A stretch of 41,185 bases of DNA from Oscillospiraceae bacterium (GTDB lineage Bacteria > Bacillota > Clostridia > Oscillospirales > Oscillospiraceae), in assembly GCA_902785905.1 (NCBI GenBank), contig CADAAM010000073.1, forward strand, positions 1 through 41,185, given 5' to 3'. Of this stretch, positions 16,700-24,371 are shown piece by piece (position 1 is the stretch's first letter; every line of letters begins with the position of its first letter). The translations under genes and the position numbers were made by a program. The notes under the pieces are model-generated. The model was not told the origin of the DNA and did not search any database. It worked only from the letters and a program-made list of their open reading frames with translations.

Positions 16700-18265
16700 T
16701 CAGTCTTCCTCAAGGGAATACGGTTTGATTTTGCGGATAACGTCGAGGATGGTGCCGTCGCGGGCCTCGAGTACGGCCACGACCTCGTCCTCCCACTGGA
16801 GGTCGTCGGGTCTGCCGACCATGCTGTAGGCCTTCTCCTTGAGCTCCTCGATGGGGACATGCTTGATGCCCGCGGCGTCCAGACACGCAATGAGGTCGGG
16901 GCGCAGGGGGTTGACCGCGATGCCGTAGTCGGTGACGAGAACGTCCACGCAGTCGCCCGGAGTGGTGACGGTCACGACATGCTCGCACACGGTGGCCATG
17001 CGGCCGCGGATGAGCGGGGTGACGATGACGCAGACCTTGGAGCCTGCCGCAGTGTCGGGGTGTCCGCCGGGTGCGCCGCGGAGAATGCCGTCGGAGCCGG
17101 TGAGCACGTTGACGTTGAAGCCGGTGTCAATTTCCAGCGCCGCCAGGACCACGAAGTCGAGCTTGTTGACGAACGCGCCCTTGTTCGCGGGATTGGCGTA
17201 CTGGCTCGCGCTCATCTCGAAGTGGTTCGGGGTCTGGTTGATGGAGTTGACGGCGTCAAGGTCGAAGTCCTGCACGTCAATGACCTTGCCGACCTTGCCC
17301 TTCTTGAGCATCTCAACCATCGGGCCGCAGATGCCGCCGATGGCCCAGCCCATCTTGATGCCGCGCTCGTCCATGTATTTCTCGAGGAAGAGGTTGGCCG
17401 CCAGCGACGGGCCGCCGACGCCGGTCTGGAAGGAGAAGCCGTCCTTAAAGTACGGGGTGGAGGCGATGACCTTCGCCACGTTCTCGGCCATCATCAGGTC
17501 GCGCGGGTTCTGGCTGATGCGGGCGGCGGCGGAGGCGATCTTCTTCGGGTTGCCGATGGAGTCGACCACCACGACCGCGTCCACGTCGATGGCCTCAACG
17601 GAGGCGGGCATGTTGGGGAAGTCCACCAGGCAGTCGGTGACAACGACGACATGATCGGCGTACTTGGCGTCGGTCATGGCGTAGCCCATGGAGCCGCAGT
17701 TGGACTTGCCGCCGATGCCGCGGCAGTTGCCGACGCAGTCACTTGTCGGAGCGGCGATGAAGGCGATGTCGATGTGGACCTCACCGGCCTCGATGGCGCG
17801 GGGACGGCCGCCGTGGCTGCGGATGATGGCGCGGGTCTTGAGCTTGCCCTGGGATACGACCTCACCCATTCTGCCGCGGATGCCGCTGGTCTGGATGCCG
17901 ATGACCTTGCCCTGCTCGATGTAATCGGCGATGGGGTCGTGGGCGCTGCCGAGAGAGGAGGCCGCGATGGTCAGATCCTCGAGACCCAGCTCCTCGATGG
18001 CGGCCTTCATGACCATGTTGACCACAAAGTCGCCGTCACGCAGATGGTGGTGGAAGGAGAAGGTCATGCCGCTCTTCGCGCCGCACTGTTTCAGCGCGTC
18101 GGCGAGGGTCTCGACCAGCTTGCTCTCCTGGGGCTTCTCATAGCGCTTCGTGCGCGGGGACGCCTTCTGGATGTACTTGCCATCCATGTAATTTTTTCCC
18201 TGATAGACTTCCTTGCCGTTTTCAAGCAGGAAATCGGGAATCTCTCTGCCTACTGCGTTTTTCAT
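16700..18265 (-). CDS. citF: Citrate lyase alpha subunit (citrate:acetyl-ACP transferase)
   Basis: 521 residues, close to the usual 505-520. The N-terminal MKNAVGREIPDFL and the inner GxGGAxxIA-type glycine-rich parts belong to the CitF/CoA-transferase family. The enzyme exchanges the acetyl group on the CitD carrier for citrate. The ATG at 18265 overlaps the citE stop codon as ATGA and has GGGAGG eight bases upstream; this is preferred over a TTG 18 bases earlier. The order citD-citE-citF is the standard one. Confidence 0.95.
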   Translation of the reverse strand: MKNAVGREIPDFLLENGKEVYQGKNYMDGKYIQKASPRTKRYEKPQESKLVETLADALKQCGAKSGMTFSFHHHLRDGDFVVNMVMKAAIEELGLEDLTIAASSLGSAHDPIADYIEQGKVIGIQTSGIRGRMGEVVSQGKLKTRAIIRSHGGRPRAIEAGEVHIDIAFIAAPTSDCVGNCRGIGGKSNCGSMGYAMTDAKYADHVVVVTDCLVDFPNMPASVEAIDVDAVVVVDSIGNPKKIASAAARISQNPRDLMMAENVAKVIASTPYFKDGFSFQTGVGGPSLAANLFLEKYMDERGIKMGWAIGGICGPMVEMLKKGKVGKVIDVQDFDLDAVNSINQTPNHFEMSASQYANPANKGAFVNKLDFVVLAALEIDTGFNVNVLTGSDGILRGAPGGHPDTAAGSKVCVIVTPLIRGRMATVCEHVVTVTTPGDCVDVLVTDYGIAVNPLRPDLIACLDAAGIKHVPIEELKEKAYSMVGRPDDLQWEDEVVAVLEARDGTILDVIRKIKPYSLEED

Positions 18266-19176
18266 ACCAGATCTCCCTCCCAAAGTCCGCAGGCGCGGGC
18301 CAGTTTCAGAGTCCTCTCAGCGCCGGGGATGAAGGCGATGTCGATCATCTTGCCGTCGACGGTGAAGACGCCGACGCCCGCGGCGCTCTGCTCGCGGTAG
18401 GCGCGGACGATCTTCTCGGCCTGAATGATCTCCTTCTCGGTCGGAGCGAAGACCTCGTGCACGTAGCGGATCTGCTTGGGGTTGATGAGGCTCTTGCCGT
18501 CGAAGCCCATGGCCTTGTTCTGCTGGACCTCGGCCTCGAAGCCCTCCTGGTCGTCGAGGTTGGTGAACACGGTATCGAAGCACTGCACACCGGCGGCGCG
18601 GGCCGCGATGAGCATCATGCCGCGGGCCGTGACCATGTCGATGCCGTCGCGCTGGGGCTTGGTCTGCATGCACTTGCGGAAGTCACCGCCGGAGATGGCG
18701 ACGCCCAGCATACGCTCGGACGCGGCACAGATCTCATAGGCGTTGAGGATGCCCTTGGGGCTTTCAAGCGCGGCCATCAGAAGGGTGCGGCCCTTCTCCA
18801 CGCCGAATTCCTCCTCGGCGGCCTCAACAGCCTTCTCAACCGTCAGCACGTCCTGCGCACTCTCGCACTTGGCGATGCGGATGCCGTCGGCCCCGCCCGC
18901 CACGCAGACACGGATATCCTCCTGCCAGTGGGGGGTGTCAAGGCCGTTGATGCGGACGATGACCTCGGTGTCACCGTAGTCGATGGTCTTGAGCGCGTGG
19001 TACAGGGAGAAGCGGGCAGCGTCCTTCTGATTCTCGGCGACGGCGTCCTCAAGGTCCAGCATGATGCTGTCACAGCCGTAGATGTAGGCGTCCTTGATGA
19101 GGCCGGGCTTCTGCGCGTTCATGAACATCATGGTGCGGCGCAGGCGGAAGCGCTCGGGTCTGGGACGAGGAATCAT
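18262..19176 (-). CDS. citE: Citrate lyase beta subunit (citryl-ACP lyase)
   Basis: 304 residues of the HpcH/HpaI aldolase fold. Motifs seen: RRTMMFMNAQKPGLI at the start, DSIMLDLEDAVAENQKD (metal-binding Glu/Asp), LLMAALESPKGI and GFDGKSLINPKQI. It splits citryl-ACP to oxaloacetate and acetyl-ACP. The start at 19176 is preferred because it overlaps the citD stop (ATGA) and has GGGGAGG upstream; an upstream in-frame extension would lie inside citD and lacks family similarity. Confidence 0.95.
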   Translation of the reverse strand: MIPRPRPERFRLRRTMMFMNAQKPGLIKDAYIYGCDSIMLDLEDAVAENQKDAARFSLYHALKTIDYGDTEVIVRINGLDTPHWQEDIRVCVAGGADGIRIAKCESAQDVLTVEKAVEAAEEEFGVEKGRTLLMAALESPKGILNAYEICAASERMLGVAISGGDFRKCMQTKPQRDGIDMVTARGMMLIAARAAGVQCFDTVFTNLDDQEGFEAEVQQNKAMGFDGKSLINPKQIRYVHEVFAPTEKEIIQAEKIVRAYREQSAAGVGVFTVDGKMIDIAFIPGAERTLKLARACGLWEGDLV

Positions 19177-19475
19177 CTGATTGCACCTCCCCAGGGAATG
19201 TTCGCTGCGGACTGACCGCAGCTGCGGAATACCGCGCACTCGACGCGGGCCTTGATCGTGCAGTCCAGCGCGCCCTTGTCGACGACGGCGACGCGGGCGT
19301 TTTCCACGCCGAGGCGTTCCAGCGTCTCCAGGACGGTGGCCTTGATCTGACGACCGTACTGATTCATCACGCTGCTCTGCAGCGTAAGCTCGATCCCGTC
19401 GTCGCCCGGCTCTACCATGACCTGGGCGTCGCTGGATTCGAGGGTCCCCGCCATCGCGGGTTTCAGAATCTCCAT
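19173..19475 (-). CDS. citD: Citrate lyase acyl carrier protein (gamma subunit)
   Basis: 100 residues. The start MEILKPAMAGTLESSD lines up residue for residue with known CitD proteins, which puts the prosthetic-group serine at Ser14. It carries the phosphoribosyl-dephospho-CoA arm. ATG 19475 is chosen for this alignment, although it has no good ribosome site of its own; a TTG 15 bases earlier is the alternative. A 7-codon open frame ends one base before this ATG and may supply translation by coupling. It is the first gene of the cit operon, divergent from lysR. Confidence 0.9.
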   Translation of the reverse strand: MEILKPAMAGTLESSDAQVMVEPGDDGIELTLQSSVMNQYGRQIKATVLETLERLGVENARVAVVDKGALDCTIKARVECAVFRSCGQSAANIPWGGAIR

Positions 19476-19476
19476 G

Positions 19477-19500
19477 TCAACGATGTTCAAATTTTATCAT
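19477..19500 (-). CDS. Possible 7-residue leader peptide before citD
   Basis: ATG at 19500, read MIKFEHR then TGA at 19477-19479, one base before the citD ATG. GGGGG lies six bases upstream, whereas citD itself lacks a ribosome site. Translational coupling is therefore plausible, but the frame is short and could be chance. Confidence 0.3.
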   Translation of the reverse strand: MIKFEHR

Positions 19501-19527
19501 TTTTGACCCCCTGTAGGCAAATGTTTT

Positions 19528-19547
19528 CTTATGCGTTAATATATAAG
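19528..19547. promoter_or_regulatory. LysR-type operator candidate between cit operon and lysR
   Basis: CTTAT and ATAAG separated by 10 bases form an interrupted palindrome with a T-N11-A core, in the cit/lysR divergent region. On the minus strand it overlaps a TATATT -10 candidate whose -35 is poor, as expected for an activator-dependent promoter. Confidence 0.45.
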
Positions 19548-19563
19548 AGAAAGACTATTTCAC

Positions 19564-19591
19564 TTGACAAACATAAGAATATCATTATACT
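19564..19591 (+). promoter_or_regulatory. Sigma-A promoter of lysR
   Basis: TTGACA (19564-19569), 16 bases, TATACT (19586-19591), 67 bases before the lysR ATG. Confidence 0.6.
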
Positions 19592-19658
19592 AATATAGAG
19601 AGAATGTTATTAGAGTTCACGGAATCGTCAAAATTGGCCGGGACAGGGAGGAAAGCTT

Positions 19659-20484
19659 ATGAATCTCAAGCAGGCATTCTATATCCGTACCATCGCGCGG
19701 GAGGGCGGGATCACCGCCGCCGCCAAGAAGCTCTACGTCAGTCAGCCCTCACTCAGCCAGATGGTGCGTCAGGTGGAGAGCGAATACGGCGTGACGCTCT
19801 TTGACCGCACGGTCTCGCCGCTGCGCCTGACCTATGCGGGGGAGAAGTATCTGCAGGCGGCAAATGTCATGCTGGCGGCAAACGACCGCCTGGAAAACGA
19901 GCTGCGCGAGATCCGCGAGGAGAACAGCGGCCTGCTGCGTCTCGGCATCAGCGTGCAGCGCGCCATGCAGATCCTGCCGGTGGCCATGCCCTGGTTCGTG
20001 ATGCAGTTTCCCAAGGTCTCAATCGATCTGCGGGAGGAGGTCGTATACCCTCATCGAGAAGGAGGTCATCGGTATCCTCGCAGGAAAAAACTCTGCCATT
20101 GCAAATCAGATTCCGCCGGGGACGCCCGTCTCTCTCAGCATGATTCGGGAAGACGCTTTCGTCTCGCTCAAGCCCGGCCACAGCGTGCGTGTGGTGCAGG
20201 ACGCGCTTTTCCGCGAGAAGGGGATGCAGCCCCAGATTCTGCTGGAGACGGACTCGCTGGAGGTCGCCAAACGCGTGACCCTGCAGGCGGGGGCGTGCAT
20301 GTTTCTGTCTGATATATTCGTCGACGACTACGCTCGGCGCAGCGGGGTTTTCTACCCGCTGATGGACTATGAGAACAAGCGGCATCTCTATGCCTGCTGG
20401 CGCAAAGGGGAGAAGCTGCCCCGCTACGCCGACGGCTTTATCAAGATCGTGAGCAGAATTTTGGACAAAAACGCCGTCAAATAA
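19659..20484 (+). pseudogene. LysR-family regulator of the citrate genes, frameshifted near 20042
   Basis: Opens with a complete LysR winged helix-turn-helix (1-60: QAFYIRTIAREGGITAAAKK, then LYVSQPSLSQMVRQVE). The frame is intact to SIDLREEV. The effector domain then resumes in another frame as YTLIEKEVIGILAGKNSAIA and runs to the stop at 20484 (DKNAVK). Compared with LysR proteins (about 290-300 residues), a short piece, perhaps 20-26 residues, is missing at 20038-20046. As written, the product would be a DNA-binding domain with a garbled tail. The position next to citD and the operator at 19528 suggest it controls the cit operon. Confidence 0.8.
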
Positions 20485-20586
20485 GACTCTTTCTGTGCCT
20501 GCTTCGGATCAAAAGCCCAAAGGGACTTTCTCCGGAAACTGTCACTTTTTCTGCTCCTCCCGGCGTGGTCCGGCCGAAAATGGCAT

Positions 20587-20615
20587 TTGACAATTTCAGC
20601 TTTTTGATGTATTCT
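20587..20615 (+). promoter_or_regulatory. Sigma-A promoter upstream of the carD-like gene
   Basis: TTGACA (20587-20592), 17 bases, TATTCT (20610-20615). The predicted RNA begins about 215 bases before the CarD-like ATG and first meets the hairpin at 20691-20738. Confidence 0.55.
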
Positions 20616-20620
20616 TTAGC

Positions 20621-20738
20621 TGAAAGGAATAGTAAAAGCGTTAATCCGACATTTCCGCGCACTTTTAATTATATATTACAGAAACGATACAAGCCATGTG
20701 CCGATACGATACTGATCAGCCCATGGCTCGTTTTTTTT
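20621..20738 (+). ncRNA. Candidate small RNA or attenuated leader
   Basis: The transcript expected from the 20587 promoter runs about 115 bases to an AGCCATG/CATGGCT hairpin (20692-20698 with 20722-20728) followed by CG and eight T. This looks like an intrinsic terminator with a large loop. It could end a small RNA or act as a conditional attenuator for the CarD-like gene 100 bases further on. I recognise no riboswitch consensus in it. Confidence 0.3.
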
Positions 20739-20836
20739 ATGAAAGAATCGTGAAGGAAATATACCAAATCTGTTTTTTAAAACTGAAAGACAGGCATAGC
20801 GGGAACAAATACGATTTCGTGGTGAAGGGGTGGAAT

Positions 20837-21355
20837 ATGTTTCAGCCGAACGAGTATGTGGTATACGGCCGCCTGGGCGTCTGCCGGGTGGAAGGAATCG
20901 AACAGGTAGACGGGCGGGACTATTACTGCCTGCGCACGCTCTATCAAAACTGTGCGATCAAAACGCCGGTGAACGGGAAAATCCCTGTCCGTCGGGTGAT
21001 CTCCCGGGAGCAGGCGGACGCTCTGATTGACCGGATTCCCTCCATGCGGGCCGAGCCGATCAATACCGGCAATGCACGCGAGCTCAGCGACAGCTATCGC
21101 TCCGCTGTCCTTACACAGGAGTGTAAGGATCTGCTTGAGCTGGTCATGTCGATCTATGCGAAAAAGCGCTCGATCCAGAAGGCGAAGAAGAAACTGAACA
21201 GTACCGATGAGAGCTATTTCAAAGAAGGGGAAAAGCTGCTCTACGGCGAACTGGCTGTCGCCCTCGGCATCCCCTATGGTGAGGTGCAGAGCTATATCCG
21301 AAACCGCGTGAAATCGGTACAAAAAGAGAAAGAGCAGGAACAGTTGCATAGTTAA
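20837..21355 (+). CDS. CarD-like/TRCF-interaction-domain transcriptional regulator
   Basis: 172 residues. The N-terminal CarD_CdnL_TRCF domain (1-60) begins MFQPNEYVVYGRLGVCRVEG, the usual VxYxxxGVxxV pattern, and is followed by an all-helical C-terminal domain (about 75-165) rich in Lys/Glu. CarD/CdnL proteins bind the beta subunit of RNA polymerase and stabilise open promoter complexes. The start at 20837 is chosen for AAGGGG six bases upstream and because the domain begins there. It is monocistronic. The target promoters cannot be read from the sequence. Confidence 0.88.
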   Translation: MFQPNEYVVYGRLGVCRVEGIEQVDGRDYYCLRTLYQNCAIKTPVNGKIPVRRVISREQADALIDRIPSMRAEPINTGNARELSDSYRSAVLTQECKDLLELVMSIYAKKRSIQKAKKKLNSTDESYFKEGEKLLYGELAVALGIPYGEVQSYIRNRVKSVQKEKEQEQLHS

Positions 21356-21651
21356 CATAAGTTGTTAACATTTTCCACAGGGTTTTCAACAAAACAAGAA
21401 GATATCGCAAGCAATATAGTTTACATAATCATAATATAATACATTATTGCTTCTCCCAACGAAAAAAACAACATGATTTTTTCAGATAATTGTTGTATCA
21501 TTCAGATGCAGCGTTGGCTGCCACGAGAGTGCTTTCACAGCGATGAACCGGGCGGCAGCCCGGCAAGTCGGCAAAGTCCGCTTGAACATCTCTCTGCATG
21601 ACTGGCCGGATCGGTTCTGCCGGACGTATCGTGCCGAAGGAGGTGTAAAAA

Positions 21652-21900
21652 ATGAAACGGATTAAAAGCGCCTGCATCCTGCAGACACTGGTGTTTTCCC
21701 AGAAGGATGATCTCGGGCTCAGCCTTGAAACGATTCTGAATCAAAACCGCGATGAGCTTGAAAAGTACAAGAAAACCCTGGAGCGCACCGGGACAAGATA
21801 CCAAATCCTTGACGAGACACAGCAGCAGGACGGTTCGCTGCTGATTCATGTCCGCAAGCAGTATAATGACAGAATCGACGTCAGCGAATATTTCAATTGA
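21652..21900 (+). CDS. Small conserved protein of unknown function
   Basis: 82 residues with no signal or membrane segment. Charged and probably alpha/beta; the middle (LETILNQNRDELEKYKKTLE) is helical. The N-terminal KRIKSACILQTLVF and the C-terminal DGSLLIHVRKQYN resemble a short uncharacterised family I have seen in Clostridia, but I can give it no function. GGAGG lies eight bases before the ATG. A GC-rich hairpin right after the stop (21906-21935) would be its terminator. The 296 bases upstream (21356-21651) are AT-rich and hold no gene I can support. Confidence 0.7.
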   Translation: MKRIKSACILQTLVFSQKDDLGLSLETILNQNRDELEKYKKTLERTGTRYQILDETQQQDGSLLIHVRKQYNDRIDVSEYFN

Positions 21901-21905
21901 CATCG

Positions 21906-21935
21906 GAGGACGGTCACGGGTTCGTGGCCGTCCTC
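21906..21935. repeat. Left 30-bp direct repeat (target duplication) of element copy 2
   Basis: Identical to 22096-22125. It is a hairpin (GAGGACGG...CCGTCCTC with an inner CACG/CGTG pair), six bases after the stop codon of the small gene. Confidence 0.8.
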
Positions 21936-22095
21936 AAGCTGTCGACAAAGTGTCGACAGCTTGAAAGACAAAAATGGGAACTTCCAAAAAAGTTCCCATT
22001 TTTGCATGGATTGTACGTGAAGGGGGACTCACCGTCCCCCTTCACAGATCCCCCTTACAAGACCAACTTGGTTTGCAGGGGCTTGTCTGCAGTCT
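21936..22095 (-). mobile_element. MITE-like element, family 1, copy 2 (complete)
   Basis: 160 bp, the reverse-orientation partner of 5097-5257, with the same modules in reversed order: the GTCGAC palindrome, the AAAAATGGGAACTT hairpin (about 21969-22004), the TTGTACGTGAAGGGGGAC region with its CCCCCTTCAC partner, and the ACAAGACCAACTTGG stretch ending TGCAGTCT. Terminal inverted repeats AAGCTGTCGACAAA and its imperfect partner TTGTCTGCAGTCT. It is flanked by perfect 30-bp repeats that are the small gene's terminator hairpin; the T-rich run follows only the right copy, as expected if the terminator was duplicated by insertion. Confidence 0.75.
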
Positions 22096-22125
22096 GAGGA
22101 CGGTCACGGGTTCGTGGCCGTCCTC
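22096..22125 (+). terminator. Right 30-bp direct repeat of copy 2, original terminator of the small gene
   Basis: The same hairpin as 21906-21935, here followed by GCTTTTGCC, so it is probably the original terminator with its T-tract. Confidence 0.65.
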
Positions 22126-22193
22126 GCTTTTGCCCCATCAATCTTTGTCTAATTTTCATGGAAGATCAGTTGCAGGATAGGGCGCTCTGTCAA

Positions 22194-22222
22194 TTGACAA
22201 AAGGATACGGAGGAAGTAAACT
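22194..22222 (+). promoter_or_regulatory. Sigma-A promoter of the GH31 operon
   Basis: TTGACA (22194-22199), 17 bases, TAAACT (22217-22222), 70 bases before the ATG. Confidence 0.6.
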
Positions 22223-22292
22223 TAAAAAATAAGATGTTTCTTTGATGATAGAACACCATTAAGAAAAGCTGTCCTGACTTCGCGGAGGAGAA

Positions 22293-24353
22293 ATGTTTGC
22301 TTCCCGGCCATTTTGGGAAGGATTCTTCGCTTATGCTCGGATTGACAGAGAAACGAAAGGGGACGATGGTTTGCGCATCACCCGTTTGGAGAACGGAGAC
22401 TGGGCGCTGATCCTTGGCGCGGAGACGCTGCTGACGGGCTCGGAACAAGAACCCTTCGCCGTGGCTGTGCGGCGGGAGAAAAACTATACCGCCAATCGGG
22501 GCACGGTCAAGGTTGAGATCACGGAGACCGGGCGGGTCCCGCTCACGACGCTCACACAGGAGGCGGACGGGACGCTCGTCTTCACCGGCGAGGGGCACGC
22601 GCTGCGCCTGATGCCGCGAGGGGTCGCGGGCGGAATTGAATTTGCGATGGAAGGGGAGAAGGGCTGGGCCTACGAGTTCCGGATCCCCGCGGAGGAGGAC
22701 GAGGCCGTCTTCGGCGGCGGCGAGCAGTACCGCAAAACGAATCTCCGCGGCGAGACGGTCGTGAACTTCGTCTCCGAGCATATCAAGGCCTCGACCATTC
22801 TGGAGAAGGCCCTGCTGCCCAAATGGCTCTACAGGGAAAAAGGCCCCGGCGAGATTGGCAGCTACGCCCCCATGCCCGTCTTCGTGACGGATAAAAGGCG
22901 GCTTATTCTCTTTGACACCACGGCGGACGGACGCTCCGATTTTACCGCACAGGACAGCCTGCTTTTTGAGTTTGACGCCTGCCCGAAGCGCCTGCTGCTT
23001 TTAAAGGCGGCAAGCTACGAGGGGCTTTCCCTCCTGCTGGCCGGCCAGATCCCGAACCGGCAGTATCTCCCGGACTGGTGTACGGAGGGCATGATCCTCG
23101 GCGTGCAGGGCGGGACGCAGACAGTGCTTGACAAGACCTTCGCCATGCTCGACGCGGGCGCAAAAATCTGCGGCGTATGGAGCCAGGACTGGTCCGGCGA
23201 GAAGCGCACCGTTATGGGCAAGCAGGTCTATTGGAACTGGGAGCTTGACGAGCAGCTCTATCCGGGACTCAGAGACGCGATCCAAAAGCTCAACGCGCGG
23301 GGCGTGAAGTTCCTGGCCTACATCAACCCCTACCTGGTGCGGGGCGGAAAGCAGTATCAATACTGCAAAAAACAGGGCTGGCTGATCACAAAACAGGACG
23401 GCAGCATCTATCACATCAAGTCCACCACCTTCGACGCGGGCATGCTCGACCTCACAAACCCCGAGGCCGTGCGCTACATCAAGGAGACCCTGATCGGGAA
23501 AAACATGCTGGAGCTCGGCGTCTCCGGCTGGATGGCGGATTTCGGAGAATATCTGCCGGTGGACTGCGTGCTCCACGACGGCGACCCTGCCGAGCTCCAC
23601 AACGCGTGGCCGGTGCTGTGGGCGAAGATCAACCGCGAGGCTATCGAAGAATACGGCGCGAAGGACGTGCTGTTCTTCACGCGCTCGGGCTATCTCGGCA
23701 TACAGAGCTACGCCCCCATGATGTGGAACGGCGACCAGCACACGGACTTTACAAAGGACTACGGTCTGCCCTGCGTCATGCCCGCGAGCTTTTCACTCGG
23801 CTTTTCGGGCGTCACCATGATGCACTGCGACGTGGGCGGATTTTTCTCCTTCGGCAAGCTCAGGCGGGATGGGGAGCTCTTCACCCGCTGGATGGAGATG
23901 GGGGCCTTCTCGCTGCTGATGCGCAGCCATGAGTCGATACGCCCCTGGGCAAACGCCCAGTTCGACGCGCCGGAGGTCAAAGAACACACCGTCAGACTCA
24001 CGAAGATCCACGCGGCCCTCGCGCCCTATCTCGCGCGGCTGGCGCAGGATGCGGGCCGGGGCATCCCCGCCATCCGCCCCGACTTTTGGACGGCGGAGGA
24101 TTTTGAGGACAGCCGCGATCCCTATGCCTACTTCCTTGGGGACGAGCTGTTTGTCTGCCCCGTGATCAAAAAGGGCGCCAGACGCAGGCGCGTTTTCCTC
24201 CCGGAGGGGGAGTGGATTCACCTGTGGAGCGGCAGAGAATACAAAGGCGGGCGCCGGACTGTCGTCGACGCGCCGCTCGGCCATATCCCGGTGTTTTACC
24301 GGAAAAACGGGGAACACGCGGGCCTGTTCGGAAGTTTAGCGGAGATCAAGTAA
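22293..24353 (+). CDS. GH31 glycosidase related to sulfoquinovosidase (YihQ) but without its sulfonate-binding residues
   Basis: 686 residues, length as in YihQ (678). Strong family wording: SQDWSGEKRTVMGK, YWNWELDEQLYP, FLAYINPYLV, GWMADFGEYLP with nucleophile Asp416, and MMWNGDQ with acid/base Asp481. The closest enzyme I can recall is Escherichia coli YihQ. Lining the two up, the Arg that binds the sulfonate (R301 in YihQ) is Gln311 here and the helping Tyr508 is Phe517; Trp304 is kept as Trp314. So the fold and retaining mechanism are clear, but a neutral alpha-glycoside is a more likely substrate. No signal peptide, so it acts in the cytoplasm on sugars brought in by the transporter 18 bases downstream. 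GGAGG lies four bases before the ATG. Confidence 0.85.
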   Translation: MFASRPFWEGFFAYARIDRETKGDDGLRITRLENGDWALILGAETLLTGSEQEPFAVAVRREKNYTANRGTVKVEITETGRVPLTTLTQEADGTLVFTGEGHALRLMPRGVAGGIEFAMEGEKGWAYEFRIPAEEDEAVFGGGEQYRKTNLRGETVVNFVSEHIKASTILEKALLPKWLYREKGPGEIGSYAPMPVFVTDKRRLILFDTTADGRSDFTAQDSLLFEFDACPKRLLLLKAASYEGLSLLLAGQIPNRQYLPDWCTEGMILGVQGGTQTVLDKTFAMLDAGAKICGVWSQDWSGEKRTVMGKQVYWNWELDEQLYPGLRDAIQKLNARGVKFLAYINPYLVRGGKQYQYCKKQGWLITKQDGSIYHIKSTTFDAGMLDLTNPEAVRYIKETLIGKNMLELGVSGWMADFGEYLPVDCVLHDGDPAELHNAWPVLWAKINREAIEEYGAKDVLFFTRSGYLGIQSYAPMMWNGDQHTDFTKDYGLPCVMPASFSLGFSGVTMMHCDVGGFFSFGKLRRDGELFTRWMEMGAFSLLMRSHESIRPWANAQFDAPEVKEHTVRLTKIHAALAPYLARLAQDAGRGIPAIRPDFWTAEDFEDSRDPYAYFLGDELFVCPVIKKGARRRRVFLPEGEWIHLWSGREYKGGRRTVVDAPLGHIPVFYRKNGEHAGLFGSLAEIK

Positions 24354-24371
24354 AAAGAGAGGTAAAGTGAT

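Noticed and set aside
15248..18400. Very long open frames on the plus strand opposite the citrate carrier and citF
   Set aside because: They are the GC-rich complement of clear family genes, have composition extremes (Gly/Asp/His-rich) and no ribosome site.
21356..21480. AT-rich stretch with a TTTTCCACAGG motif, considered as a replication origin
   Set aside because: Only one DnaA-like box, no dnaA/dnaN neighbours and no box cluster.
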